Assembly: GCA_920105805.1 (NCBI GenBank)
Contig: CAKKTI010000003.1
Location: 141,848 to 205,847, forward strand
DNA length: 64,000 nucleotides
From: Condylostoma magnum
Taxonomy: Eukaryota; Ciliophora; Heterotrichea; Heterotrichida; Condylostomatidae
Direction: 5' to 3'
Shown piece after piece: positions 12,105 to 25,468 of this stretch (position 1 is its first letter; each line of letters opens with the position of its first letter). Below the pieces are notes generated by a model. The model was given only the letters and a program-made list of their open reading frames with translations, did no database searches and had not been told where the DNA came from. The position numbers were made by a program, and so were the translations under genes.

Positions 12105-15100
12105 ATGCTATAACTCCTTCTGATCATCAAAGCTGTCCTAAGTCTGGATTCTGTAGCAATTCTGGATGACAACGACTCTCTTATACCTTAGTTCAATCAA
12201 CAAGTGCAAACTCTGTCATACTCTGAGTGAATACAGAGCCCTATTGATAGCGCCAAGGTTTATTACATCGCCACTACAAATCCTCTGTAGACTTACAATG
12301 CTCTAAGGCAAATCAACCTCAAAGACAAAATATTTGTTGAGCTTGCCCCAAATTTCCTCAACTATGACAACTTTATCCGATTTTAACCGAAGACTACTCA
12401 TTTATCCGCTGCCATTTTAGACTTCCTTAGAAAATTTTAGATAGATGGAAAAATCGCCATCTTTACGGACAAAACTATCCAAAACTTACAAATTTATCAA
12501 GATATAAGAAATGCTTTGATTGGGGAGTAATATGACTTTTTGGATGTGCATATGCTTCCTGAAGTTGACATAGAAATGTTTAAGCCTTATATAGATAAGT
12601 CTATTAAGCTCAAAAGTTACAAAAAAGTTATATGTCTAGCAAATAATTTTTACTGTGGAAGTCTTAACAAAGCTCTGAAAAAATCAAAATTAGAGAAAAA
12701 AGGTTAATTCTTCTTAATAGCCAATGAATCCTGCTCTGATGTAGATTAAATTGGATCAATCTGCATATAATAGACCCTTAGCTTTCCATGAAACTCAAGC
12801 AAAACAACTCCGCTAGATCACTTCAGACTAATCGATGAGTTTATTAAAGAAATAATTTCAACAGAGATATGTAATGAGATCTTCCTTGATTGCATAAGAG
12901 ACCAGCTAAATCTACTTATAACCTCAAAAGTGAATTAGAAGATTTTCAACATTTGGAACTTAGTCGAAAATGGCTGGGAAATAATCGGGACTTATCAATA
13001 AAACAAGCTAGAAATAACGAATGACTCTCTTTTTATAGGAAGTACGTATGAATGGCCGAATAATGACTTGTATTAGATAAAAATTACAGGGAATAAAGAC
13101 CCTAATGAGCCTAATGGAACTTAGGATGAATTAACAAGACTAATAGCCCCAGTTTATGATATTTTGATTGATTACTTTAATGAATCATAAGACTTTTTTG
13201 AGTTCTATGAGCTGAAAATATAATACATTGAAGGATGCGGTGTACTCTAATCAAATTATGAGACATAACTTAACTGCTTAAAGGGTGTAAACGGAGATTT
13301 AGGCATTGCTTGAGTCTATAACTTTTGGGTATCAAGTTTTTCGACTCTTTTCTAAGCAATGGAAGATTTAGGGATTAAAACTCTTTTGATTTCACCAGTT
13401 GATAACACTAAGTTATTTCTGGAAAGATCAAAACATCCTTTATATGCAGGTTATTAACCTGACTCATTAGAAATATTTTGATTGATTGCTAGAATGTTCA
13501 AATCATTCAAATGAAATAAAATTCTTTAAATTCAAGATCCTTTTTTGGCAATGCAAATCGAATTAATCTAAAAAATATTCAAATAAAATGACATTTTGAT
13601 AGAAAATGATCATTTTGATTATTCTTAATGAAATCCAACTAGTCCAGATGATTACGAGGACGAATATGTTGAAGTATTAGACTTCTTTAGCAATGCAGAG
13701 TCAAGAATACTATTCGATACTACTTCATAATACAAAATGTATTTTCTACCAAGTGCTCTTTATAATAGGGGCTATAAAGATAGGTTTGTATTCTTTACTC
13801 TAGTTAATTACAATGAGGAATATTTCACCCCTAAAGGATTTGAATATTTAAGGTAGTTTTTTACTGGATCTATCTGTTATACTAGATAAGCATTTAAAAA
13901 CTCATAGGGAGTCTGGCTGTAAAAGATTTTACTAGATAAAATAGGAGCTTTACTTGACTATTAATGCTATATGGCTGATGCAATTATTCATTTGATGCAT
14001 AGTATTGACCATGCACTGGTAAGAGGATTAAACTATGAAGATCCTTACATTATAAGAGATATTCTAAGTTCTATTTCAGTCGAAGGATGCTCACAAAGAG
14101 TTAGGATTTAATAAAACATTAATGCTCTTTATGAGCCTTATATAAGGTTTAATAGTATAATGTATGAAGATAATGTACTTTTTAAGAGATAATACTTTGA
14201 ATTTTCTGTATTTAATTCAAAATATTTTGATTATACAGATGAGTTTGAACATATTTGGATTACTGGAAGCTCAGAGATACCTTCCGATACTATTGATACA
14301 TCTCATGAATGTTACTATAAAGATGAAGGTGAGATGACTGGCGCCTAGAATACTACGATTGGAATTATAGCTGGATGTATTACAGTCCCAATCACTATTG
14401 TATCAATCTTTAACGTTATAACTATAAATTTATAAGTTTAAGATATGCAGGAGAAAAAGTTAGCCTTGTGATAAGATGTGATGATTCTTGCTGGAATATT
14501 AGTAGAAGTAGTCCAATATCTAGCAGCTGGATTTGAATACACTCATATTCATTATATAGGTAAATTACTTTTATCAGTTATAGGACTGTCATTTAATCCG
14601 AAGATTTAATACTTGAATCTGAGTTATAAAGCCTCTATAATAGCTACAATTTGCTTAGTATTAATCTGGGTTATATTCTACATCTTATGCTATCTTTTTC
14701 TCTAAAGAAGAGTAAGAAAGTTCTATGGATTAGCAAGAATAGGAGAAACATTGATTCCATTAGGAAGTACTATCTTATTCTTTCCAGCTGCAAGAATGCT
14801 TTTAACTACAGCGTACTGTTATGAAGGGTAATCTGAAGATAAACTAAACTTACATCTAGATTGTGATATTCCTTGCTGGTAGGGAGAGCATTACATTTAT
14901 TTCTTCCTAAGTTTGCCAGCTTTTATTATCTATGCTATAGCTGCATCATATTGCATAATGCAGCATAATTGTTACTGATTTTATATTAGAAATCTTTATG
15001 TATCAAAGCATTATATATACGAAAGGATGATTTTTAAGCTTTTGTATATATTTGCGTCATAATTATTCATATACAGTTATACTACCAGAAGTTTAGCTTG

Positions 15101-15530
15101 TCTATTATTACTATTCATTTAGTTTATAATGTGCTGTTCTATCAGAACATACAATGATAAAAGAACTAGAGGATTTTAAATATTAGCGTCTATGTTGGCA
15201 ACTATTATTGCTTTACTTCTATATTTATCGCAAGACTTGGATGCACAAGCTAACTTTATTGGAATTATAGTATCCGGAGTTATAGGATTTACTAGTTTTG
15301 TTATAGTAATTGTCTATATTTTCAAATATACCAAACCTATGATAGCATTTCCCAAAACGGTGTATATTCAAGGATTATTACGCTATGCTGTAGGCATATC
15401 AAACTTAAAATAATTTTACAATGATAGACTAGAAGTATTATAAAGTTAACTAAGCTTATGGAATTAAATGTATGTGGAGTAAAATAATAATCTTATTACT
15501 AAAGAAACAAACAGGATAAGTGAATTATAG
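12105..15530 (+). CDS. Receptor-like protein: extracellular ligand-binding region plus transmembrane helices
   Basis: The product has about 1141 residues. It begins with a hydrophobic signal-like segment (MLQLLLIIKAVLSL). About 720 residues follow with alternating strand/helix character and segments resembling type I periplasmic-binding/ANF-receptor folds (DKIFVELAPNFLNYD; GKIAIFTDKT; IKTLLISPVDNTKLFLERS). From about residue 755 there are roughly seven hydrophobic helices, and a short polar C-terminal tail. The layout recalls ligand-binding receptors of the class C GPCR type, but no diagnostic motif of that class was identified, so this is an inference. In-frame TGA codons fall at Trp-like positions. 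The end is TAG 15528-15530. A truncated duplicate of the last third lies at 47.7-48.3 kb. Confidence 0.7.
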
Positions 15531-15595
15531 TTAGGTTAATATTTTTAATCAAATCTAAAGTTAATATAGGTAAATAAGTTATATAATATGTACTA

Positions 15596-16693
15596 ATGCC
15601 TTTATTTAAAACTAAAAATCGGCTTATTGTATACAGTTTTATATTTATTCCATTAATTACTGTATTATCTTAAATGCATCTTTATACTCTTTCTAAACTT
15701 TCGCCTGAATATGTTATTTTTGGGATAGTTATACTGCTCATCTTTCATTAAGACAATTCTAAGGGATTATCAGGATATTAAGTTAATTACTTTACAGTTT
15801 TAATCATTAATATTCTTGTTAGATTTCTTTTATAATCTATCCACTGCTTAGCTTTTTCTATTGAACTTTATTTATAACTTTCATGGCAATTAATTTTAAT
15901 TGAACTCAGCATTGATTAATATTCTTCAAGCAGTACTTTTAGCATAATCTTAGCCTAAGACACTGGATTATTATGCTTTTAAAAAGCTGCAATTATTAAG
16001 AGATTATCCTTTGTATTAGCAAATGCTAATAGTTTAAACTACTTTTATCTCTTGAAAGATTTGCGAGAGTTATAAGTCTATTTTAATTCCTTTTATAATG
16101 TAAGGAAATTTGCCATTCAATTGAATTCCTTTTATAATTTTTAATGCATATTTTATAAGATTTAACTTTGCAAATGTAAGAATGATTTAATACTATTACC
16201 CTTTATGCTTACTACCATAGAGTTTTACGTTATCGGATAAATCAATTATAATACGAATAAAGAATTTAATTTATAAAAAGGTGCTGAGAATGATGCATTC
16301 TTACTGCTAAAAAATTGATATCTTATTTGTAAATCTGTATTGGAACTGGACTTGTCAAAATGACTGTAAATTGCTTATCTTCTGACTAGAATAAGAATTA
16401 GTCCATAAGTAACGACTAACCATAACTTCTATTTTAAATTTTCATGTCTTTTGCCTATTTAATGCTTTAATTTCAGAATACAATATATAAGTCCTTATTT
16501 TTATCTTTATAATTTCAAACTAAAATTGTAGTCTATTATGTATACTTATCAGCTATATTTCATTAATTAGAATTTTTAGATAAGAATTTTTCCTAATGAA
16601 AGCTTGCAAATGATGATTTCAATCAACGTAGTATGTTATCTTTTACTAAAACTACTTATTCTATTAAGAGTGAAGAGGGTTATATTTGAATAA
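15596..16693 (+). CDS. Hypothetical polytopic membrane protein
   Basis: An open frame of about 365 codons begins 65 bases after the receptor gene. It carries several hydrophobic segments, for example LIVYSFIFIPLITVL, VIFGIVILLIF and VNYFTVLIINILV. The general pattern (membrane helices, then a mixed region with Cys) resembles the N-terminal part of the membrane-PAS gene at 61628, but no clear alignment could be made by eye. A second frame over the same bases is also free of TGA, so coding is plausible and unproven. TAA 16691-16693 is taken as the end. Confidence 0.4.
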
Positions 16694-16861
16694 TACTATT
16701 TATTATCTAACAGTTGCAAACTGCTAATAATTTTTATTAGAATTATTTAATAATCAGAAATTAGGCTATAACAACTTAATTAGCCACCAGATGTACTGCA
16801 TATCAATAATAAATATTGTTTAACTAATTTACATAGTCTTTAAAGATATATAACATTTATA

Positions 16862-18160
16862 TCATAAGTAATTAATAACCTAATATACTACTTTTTTATA
16901 GTTTATTTTCCCACTATCTTCTCCAAATGCAACGATTGATTTCTTCATAGCTCCACATACGATTTTATTTTGGCACTGTAATAGAATCTTATTATTACTT
17001 GGATTTAATAAGTCTCAAAGTCGTACAGTTTGATCAGAGCTTCAACTAACCACTTTATCACCTTTAATCCATACATTTTTTACTTTATGATCATGTCTTC
17101 CAATCTCTCTATGATTCCTTGGATCTTACAAATCCCAATTTCATATAGTATTATCATAACTTCCACTAATCACTTTATTACCTTTAATACAAACACTTCT
17201 TACTGATTCATCATGTCTTCCAATCTTCCTATTGCCGTTTGGATTAGATAAGTTTCAAAGCCTTACAATTCCATCTCCTCCACCACTGATAACTGTGTTT
17301 CCTTCAATGCATACACTGACTACTCATGCATGATGTTTTCCAAGTTTTCTATTGTTATTAGGATCTAATAAGTCCCAAAGCCGCACAGTTGTATCTTCAC
17401 TTCCACTTACTACCTTGTTAGCTTCAATACATACACATCATACCCAATTTTTATGTTTTCCAATTATTTTATTGTTATTTGAATTTTATAAGTCTCAAAG
17501 TCGCACAGTTTAATCTTGACTTCCACTTATTATTGTGTTTCCTTCAATGCATACGCTGAATACAAAGCCGTCATGTCTTCCAATTATTTTATTTTTCCTT
17601 GGGTTTGATAAGTCCCAAATGCGTACAGTTTAATCCATACTTCCTGATACTACTGTATTATCTTTCATGCATAATTAGTATACTTTGCCTTCGTGATATC
17701 CTAGATGTGTTCTTTGCTGGGAGATGTATATTTATTTAGTTTAATTTAGTATTTGATTCATTTATTTGTAACATTAAAGTAATTTTAAGGAATTTTCTGT
17801 ATATTTGGGAAATACTTAATGGATTGATTCTTATCTTTGTATAATTTCTCCTCTTATTTTCTGTTTTATTATAAAGTGATTAGTTACTTCATTACCAGGT
17901 AATTATCATAATACATTCATAATGTCTATGTACTGCATGTTTTGAGTACTTATTAGCTAAGATGTGGTTTTTAAGTGTTGTAGTAGAGTTGTAACACTAG
18001 AAGTATGCTTCTTCTATTCTTCTAGCATTATAATAATAGATTAATAGTCTCTGGTAAAGGGAAGCATTAATAGCTTAGTCTTAAGATTTGTGAGAGTTAG
18101 AAGTTTTAATATAAAAGGAGCTACTAGGACCTAAAATATATGTTCTAGGTTTTTATCCAT
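16862..18160 (-). CDS. WD40-repeat protein, family 1, inverted copy A
   Basis: On the minus strand this gives about 432 residues: MDKNLEHIFQ start, an N-terminal non-WD region of about 150 residues, then six clear blades at 120-base spacing and the family tail. Blade examples are VVSGSMDQTVRIWDLSNP and IISGSQDQTVRL. The tail ends VINYL before TGA (16862-16864 on the plus strand). It lies head-to-tail behind copy B, in the same frame and with no TGA between them, so copy B must end at TAA or the two are read through. Confidence 0.8.
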
Positions 18161-18574
18161 TTTATTAGTAGAAAGAATTACCAAATTTTAGCATAATAAA
18201 TTAATAATACTGCTATAATAAGCTATTAGACCATAAGTAATATTAATAGCTACTTTATTCATATTAACTAATAATCCTTTATAATTTAATTACCATGAAA
18301 ATAATAAATAAGCAATAATCATCATTATGATATTTTACTTACATTTCAGCATATAATGGATCATAAGATACAATAAGAAAACTGAAGAAGAACTAAAATC
18401 CTTTTAAATAGCAAACGGGGGTTTTAGGCCATTTTTCACAAACAAAGTACATAATTAAGTCATAAATCTAAATAAGTAATTTAAGGAATATTAATTGAAT
18501 AAGTTATAATAAAGTGGGCTATTAGATCTTTACAATGAAGGAATAAATAACTTTTATTAATGAAACAAATACAG

Positions 18575-19933
18575 TTATCTAAAAATCTTACTAATGAACT
18601 AATCCAGGCTCCAATAACTTACTATGTAAGAGTTGTTTATAACATAATCTTCCCCAATCAATAAAATAGAGTTTTTTAAAGTCACAAATAGAATAGTATA
18701 CTGAGATTTAAATAAGACTTTATTGTTATTAGGATTCAGCAAATCTCAAATTCGTACAGTTTCATCAGTACTTCCACTGATCACCTTTTTACCTTCAATA
18801 CTTACACTAAATACTATATCATTATGTCTCCCAATTTCTCTATTATTACTTGGATCTGATAAGTCCCAAAGCCACACAGTATCATCTCAACTTCCACTTA
18901 CAACAATATCACCTTAAATACAAGCACTACTTACTTTATTATTATGCCTCCCAATTTCTCTATTATTATTATAATCTGACAGATCTCAAAGTCATACAGT
19001 TCTATCGCTACTTCCACTTATAACTGCATTTCCATCAATACATACACTTTCTACCCAATTATTATGTCATCCAATCTCTCTATTATTACTTGAATTTGAT
19101 AAGTCCCAAAATGCCACAATTTAATAGCTACCACTTATAACTGTATTGCCTTCAATACAGACACTTGTTACTTCTTAAGTATGCCTCCCAATCAGTCTAT
19201 TATTGTTTGGATTTTACAAGTCTCAAAGTTGTATAGTTTTATCCCAGCTACCACTAATTACTGTATTATCTACGATTTACACACTTCTTACTGCATCGTT
19301 ATGTCTCCCGATTAGTCTGTTATTATTGGAATTTGATAGGTTCCAAAGTCTCACAGTAGAATTTTCATCTCCACTAACCACTTTGTTGCCTTCAATGCAT
19401 AAGCTGTGTATTTCTACTGGATGTTCTACTAATTACGTTGGCTCCTTTGGAATTCCTTAAGCTTATTTTAGTAATTTATTTATTTAAATACGATATTAGA
19501 GCAGTTTAATGGGGTTATATGTAGATCCTTGTGTCTAATTGCTTTAAAATACTTTTTAATCTTTTATTACTGCTTAGTTTTTCTTAATAGAATCTGAAAC
19601 TCATATATAACTTTTTCCTTATTGTATAATTAACTAATCAATTAGTTTTTTAGCAAGTGGAGTTAAAAGTCTATATAAAATTTACAAATAATCTAAATTT
19701 CGAGTTATTTTTACTTGAAATAGGCTGATATCGTGTAAAAAATTACGCGTTTTTAGTAACATTTTCCCATAAGACATATGTTACTCTACTAATGTTTGAA
19801 TAATAGCTGCATGATTCTCTAGAGAGGTAAATGCAGATTGTTACAATTCAGCATTATATGCAATTGAGCAGGTTGATTGGTATAGGAAAGAAGCTCCGAG
19901 AAAAGGTACGAAAGATTCTAGTTATAAATCCAT
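18575..19933 (-). CDS. WD40-repeat protein, family 1, inverted copy B
   Basis: About 452 residues on the minus strand. The start MDLQLESFVPFLGASF resembles that of copy 2 (MDFQLEITLPLI). A helical region of ~190 residues ends in KEPTQLVEHPVEIHSLCIEG, where the first blade begins. Blades run from ~19400 down to ~18730. The tail SYWSLDQFISKIF precedes TAA (plus-strand 18575-18577), taken as stop. The frame remains free of TGA through the following ~400 bases into copy A. Its blade array and N-terminus match copy 3 most closely. Confidence 0.78.
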
Positions 19934-20092
19934 TTTTGTAAAACTTTATATAGGAAATCGACTTAGATAGTGAAGGATTTAAAGAAAGAAATAAGATAAT
20001 CTTAAATCGTGATATCACTATTATCCAAAGCTAAATATTAAAACCTTTACAGTATGTGTAATCTCATCAAATTTGCCAATTATATAATAATA

Positions 20093-20800
20093 ATGAAAAA
20101 CTGTACTGAACCAATCGCCAGAAATCTAGTTGCTAGTATCGATTTCTACTAATTCTACCTAGTAAATCATATGGGATGGCCTGTTAACTGTAAAGTTCAA
20201 AGCATTTTAAAAGACTAAATCTTCACCTATAACAATTTGAGAGATCTATGGCAGAATTAATCAAGATATAATCCAACAGCAAGCTTAGAAGAACCTTTTA
20301 AATTCGCTAGTTTTTTATAATTGCTTCCCAACATGCGGTAGTCACCTCAATTGATGACTTTATAAGAGATAATGAGATAAAAGCCGAATATCTGAAATAT
20401 TTAGATGTTTTGGTGAGTAATTAAGCTGAAAAAAACATATAAAGAGCGAATTTCGATGATTTGATAGAAGTATTACTTAAGACATACGAAAGAATATCGT
20501 GATAACTTCTTTTTATTAGAATAGATCAGAAAGAACAAGCTAATAGAAGCTTTTAATAGATTATGAGAAATTAAGGAGTTAATTAAATAAGAGCTGTATA
20601 ATATATAAAGCATTAAGCAAAACAACTAGAATTATAGCAAAAATGACTCTAATGAATGGAATAAAAGGGGGAAATAAGGAATCATTGGGTATTATCAGTT
20701 TGTATTTCAAGAAGTGAATAATTAATAGTATCAGGTGGATAAGATTATAAAGTAAGAGTATGGGAAATTTAGTTAGATAATTTTAGTATTCCAATCTAAA
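20093..20800 (+). pseudogene. WD40 family 2 remnant with frameshift
   Basis: The start MKNCTEPIARNLVASI and the segment VNHMGWPVNCKVQSILK align with the intact family 2 gene at 45263 (MENCIEPIVRNLIT; HMGWPDQRGVQSVLK). A frameshift occurs near 20320-20340. The rest of the N-terminal domain then continues in another frame (IDDFIRDNEIKAEYLKYLD). Only one WD blade remains (SVCISRSEQLIVSGGQDYKV) against about seven in the intact gene. It is divergently placed from inverted copy B, with the start codons about 160 bases apart. Confidence 0.7.
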
Positions 20801-20880
20801 TATTTACTAGATTACTTTAATAATTATATGAGTTCTATGTATAATATCACGCTGTTTGACTGAATAAATTCAATTTTGTA

Positions 20881-21588
20881 ATGGAGATAAAATATTATTC
20901 AAGAAAGCTAATTAAATAGTCTTTTAAGCCTTGTATCTATTAGCTACTTATTCCCAATGGAATTCTTGATGAAAGTGATTATTTGGTGCATATTTATAAA
21001 AAGTTGACTTAAAATATAACTAGAATTAATTATTACAGCCTATTAAATACTTCCAATTGTACTAATACTTTTGCATGATGGATCAAACTTTTAAAGAATA
21101 AATTAATAGGGAAAATCCTTGCTTAATAATATGTATTTGATAAATCATTTCATTATGAATTAATATCTATTAAAATCAGCTAGTTTCTCTATATATTAGT
21201 GCGTAACTTTCTTAATGATGCTTCCTTTACTATAAGTTACCAAAATATTAAAGGCCAACAAGCTATAATCTATTCTTATGGTAAGTAATTCTATTAAAGA
21301 TTATATAATTCCTAATAAAAGTTCCATACAAATAAATCTAGCTTAGCAAAAATGCAAGGAAATAGAATAAATTGCTCATTTAAGGAGTGTGATAAGTAAA
21401 TTAAGCATAGAAGCACTTTTATAAAATATATTTTAACTAAACCACCTATTGGTGCTTAATAGCAATTAATACTTAAATAATATCTTAGGAAAAGAAACAG
21501 GTGTTTAAATACTGAAAAATACATCAATTGGATTATTGATATATGTTTTAAACATAGGCTGAAAGATTTAATATATTTGAAGAGCTGA
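20881..21588 (+). CDS. Hypothetical protein
   Basis: An open frame of 235 codons, with TAA/TAG as Gln and TGA as Trp, starts at ATG 20881. The reading is moderately protein-like and carries a Cys-containing segment (NRINCSFKECDKQIKHRS) and a basic C-terminal third. No family was recognised. Because only TGA limits open frames here, chance openness cannot be excluded. Confidence 0.3.
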
Positions 21589-22293
21589 AATAATATTTTA
21601 TAAAACTTTTTATTAATTTTAGCAGTAAAGTTGTATTAATACAGTTAAATTACCATATAAACTTAAATTAGTTGATTGATAATCTTTATAGAAGCGTTGT
21701 TAAGCTTCTTTAGTTTAAAGATTGAGAAATCTGTTATAGCTATGAGGAACAGTTAAGACGTCTTGAATTAAAGCTATTCATGAATCAATACAAACTAGTT
21801 TCCCAAATATTTACTGGTTAAAAGCGTATACTGTTGTTTTTGTAAACCAGCCTGTGAAATTATTTCATTGATAATATTTTAATTACAATTAAGAAATTAC
21901 AAATGTGTGTTATATTTAGTTATATATTACTGAAAAATTCTCTTAAATATATTTTGTGTATTATAAATTGGTATTAGATAATAATCTAACTTTATTAATA
22001 TAAAATTAAAACAATAAACTCTTTAAATGCAAACTTCTGCAATATTTCCATCACCTTTTCATAGTATTGAAAGTTTTTATAGTTATAATTTCAAACAATA
22101 CCTATATAAGAGAGCTAGTCAGGAGCCTATGTACTATATAAGTGAGAGTATAGATAATAATGCACGAATTTGGGAAAAATAGAGTAATTATACTTTTTAC
22201 TATAATTTCTTATTGCATATATAAACTAGACATTTCCATATTACGAAAAACATATAACCCTTCTTATATATACACCTTATTTTCCATATTAAA
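21589..22293. other. AT-rich spacer
   Basis: No convincing gene was seen. A frame opening at 22028 runs into the WD40 remnant downstream but looks non-conserved. Confidence 0.4.
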
Positions 22294-23600
22294 ATGGATC
22301 AACAGCCGAAAAATGTACTCTTAGCTTTTATAAGTTATCTTCTATAAAGTAAAGAACTTATAACAAAGCTTCCAACTTTTGCAACTGTCTCCAGTAATAA
22401 TTTCAAGCTACCAGCACTTTCCATTCCAGAGAACTGTTTAAATATTATTAGAGTTATAGCATAATGAAATGAATCAATGTCATTTGATAGAATTCTATAA
22501 AAGACAGTGAAGCCCTTTAAGAACATTGACTTAACTAGAATACCTCGTAATATAGATTATTTGTAGACGATTGATAGGCTTATAGCGTCCCTACTCGATA
22601 AGACAATTAAAAGAATGTAGAATGAAGATTCAATACTACAAGGAAACTATGCCTAAACGGGATAGTTAATATAGATAGCAAAGCAAGAATAAATCAGAAT
22701 ATTATAAAACTATAAAATCAGAAAATATACTACAAATCCCCTTGTTAAGTATTAAATGAAAGCAAACTCTGTATTAAAGCAAGATAAATAACTAATATCA
22801 AGGTGGTTAGCATGCAGGCAAGCGTGCCCTTATTATGTAAATAACATAGACATTGAGAATAATTAAATAATTACAGCAGATGATTAAGACAGTGTGAAAG
22901 TTTGAGACTTATTCAATTCAACCAACAATAGAATAATAGGAAGACAAGGTTGAGGGTATCTGCTGTATGTATTGATGAAAATAAAGCTATAAGTGTATGT
23001 TAGGAGATTGATATTATGTTTTGGGACTTATAAAACAAAAACAACATTAAACAGATTTACTGGCGTGGGAATGGTATACATAGTATATGTGCTAAAGATG
23101 GCAAGGTTGTCGTTGGGGATGGCGATGGTACTTTGCAATTATGTGATTTTTCAAATGGAAGAAAAGGTGGAATAATTGGACGTCATTCTTAGGCTGTAAA
23201 CTGTATATGCATTGAAGGTAACAATGTTATAAGTGCAAGTAATGATCAAACTTTACGACTTTGAGATTTATCAGATTAAATGAATAATAGAATAATTGGA
23301 ATATGTCATAAATAAGCAAGAGCTATATGTATTGAAGGTAGTATAGTTATTAGTGGAGATGATTATTACACTGTTTAGCTTTGGGACTTTTAAAATGCAA
23401 AAAATAATAGATGAATCGGAAGACATGAAAAGGAGGTAAGTAGTGTATTTATTAAAAATAATATAGTCATTAGTCAATGCTAATACTCTATTCGACTTTG
23501 AGACTTATTAAATCCAATTAACAATAGAATAATTTCCAAATCAGAACTTTTACATCACCTAAGGCTTTCAAAAGCTCTGTTGTATAATCCGTAAAGATCA
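22294..23600 (+). pseudogene. WD40 family 1 copy with frameshift
   Basis: The N-terminal region starts MDQQPKNVLLAFISYLL and is open to the first blade (DQDSVKVWDLFNSTNNRIIG). At about 22950 the frame changes. WD blades then continue in another frame to ~23560 (VNCICIEGNNVISASNDQTL; RAICIEGSIVISGDDYYTVQ). Several blades have lost their spacing or core residues. A single-base indel could be an assembly error, but the blade decay argues for a pseudogene. Confidence 0.6.
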
Positions 23601-24110
23601 ATCGCTAAAAGATCTTTATATCATTATTTTACCATAGTTAGTAATTAGCTAGTTAATATATTTTATAGTTTGGTCATACAGATTTGTTTGTATTAAATTT
23701 TCCATATGATTTATTACAACTTTAAGTGAAAGGCCATTGTTAATATGCCAATAGCAGAAAATAAAATGTTATAAGAATGCATAAGGTTTCAATGGGGTAC
23801 TAGTAAGATCTGGAGTAACATATACAGTATAAATTCGAAGTAGTTATACTATTATTATTTAACCTATTCATTGCTACTCAGTTTTTATAATATCATATCA
23901 CCAGTCTTATAGAATAGTTGATACTAATTTTAATAAGTATTGATTAACTATTCTATTATGAATTTTAAGGCATATCAATATAATTAAGATATTCTAATCT
24001 ACATCAGATATGTGTACACTATATAACAAAACAAACTTCTTACTATATTTTAGTACTTTTATCCAATAAACATATGCATAACTTTTACAAATTTCACAAA
24101 AACTAATAAA
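23601..24110. other. AT-rich spacer upstream of the first isomerase gene
   Basis: No gene or RNA was recognised. It marks the right border of the first WD40 island. Confidence 0.5.
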
Positions 24111-24815
24111 ATGGAGAGACAAGGCAATGTCTTTATAATAACTGCCCCCTTAGTCTTCAACAAAGATACCATCAACGACCTTAACGAAAAGTTGATATAA
24201 ATAGAGAACACTCCTGGCCCAAAAGCCCTGGTTATCAAAGGCCCAAAGGACAGGATATTCTGTGGAGGTATGGATCTAAACTAAATAAAGAAGCTAAAGG
24301 CGAAAGGATTGGAAGAAATGTTCCAAACACTGCTCCCAATGCAAATCAAGCTAATGTATCTCGGAGTTCCCACGATAGCTGCGATAAATGGTCATGCAAT
24401 AGCTGCAGGTTTCATTCTTGCATTAACCTGTGATTTTAGATTTATGAGAGATGATATTGGGCAAGTAGCCATGCCTGAAATTGATATTGGAGTTATGATA
24501 ACTAGAGTTGGACATCATATTCTAAGGGAAAAACTTAGTAGTAGAACTTCTATGCTGCTTTAAACTGCTGGAGTCAAGTATACACCTTAGATGCTGTTGG
24601 CTGAGAAAGCTGTTGATAGGTTATGTAGTGCTGATAGTTTGGTATAAGAATCAGTTGAGTTTATATCATAAATGGAGAACTATGGAGCTAAGCCAGAGAT
24701 TATGAGGAATATAAAAGTTGCAATGTACAACGATTTATATAGGAGATAATAAGAGCCACTTATGTTTGAGGGAGATTCTGAGTTGATGGAAGAAAATTTA
24801 AAAGATTTTAAGTAG
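24111..24815 (+). CDS. Enoyl-CoA hydratase/isomerase family protein (delta3-delta2-enoyl-CoA isomerase-like)
   Basis: A crotonase-fold protein of about 234 residues. The two oxyanion-hole segments are visible: RIFCGGMDLNQ (about 45-55) and AAINGHAIAAGFILALTCDFR (about 84-104, slightly shortened here in meaning to its Gly-rich core). The family acts on fatty acyl-CoA double bonds in beta-oxidation, usually in mitochondria or peroxisomes. The active-site acidic residue could not be assigned, so hydratase, isomerase or other crotonase activity remain possible. TAG 24813-24815 or 24819-24821 ends it. A second family member lies at 37320-38027. Confidence 0.85.
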
Positions 24816-24821
24816 TTTTAG

Positions 24822-25468
24822 TATTTTTGTGATGATCTATGTTAAATGTTGATAAAAGTAGATATTAGATTTATATGCAATATACTAAAATAAATACTAG
24901 ATGCTTTAAAAAACGAATTCTAAAGATAAGCTATTGGTATAATGAAATAGTGTTTAAATCAAACTAAAGTTATTACGGTGTAATTAATAGCTATTATATT
25001 ACAAGTTATTATAAAATTAGTACAATATCCTAGCATTTATAGATTAATCCTTTTATAAATGCTAGCATACTGTTCTATTAAATTTAAGAGTTAGTGAAAT
25101 ACTAACATAACACTTAATCTATTTAGGGAACTAAATCATTCCCCAATATAATATTTATGAATTTTACTCTAAGTTTATAGTATTCTCAAGCTCAAGATTT
25201 ACTATAATATTTTATCAGTAGTAAATTATCGAAACCCTAGTATTATAGTTTAATTTAGTTATATTGCTTCGTAGCTCCTTATATGTAATAGAATTACTAT
25301 AACTGTATACATTTGCTCTACAAATGAGATTAAAGTTTCTAGCTTAATTAGGACTAATTTTTTCTTTCCAAAAATCCCTTATAAATTATTTCCCTAACTC
25401 CCTATTGAAATATATAACTCTTTACTACTTTACTTAACCCCAAAAATGCATAACTAAGATCAATTAAT
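24822..25468. other. Spacer between convergent genes
   Basis: AT-rich sequence of about 650 bases between the ends of the isomerase and VWA genes. No gene was recognised. Confidence 0.45.
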
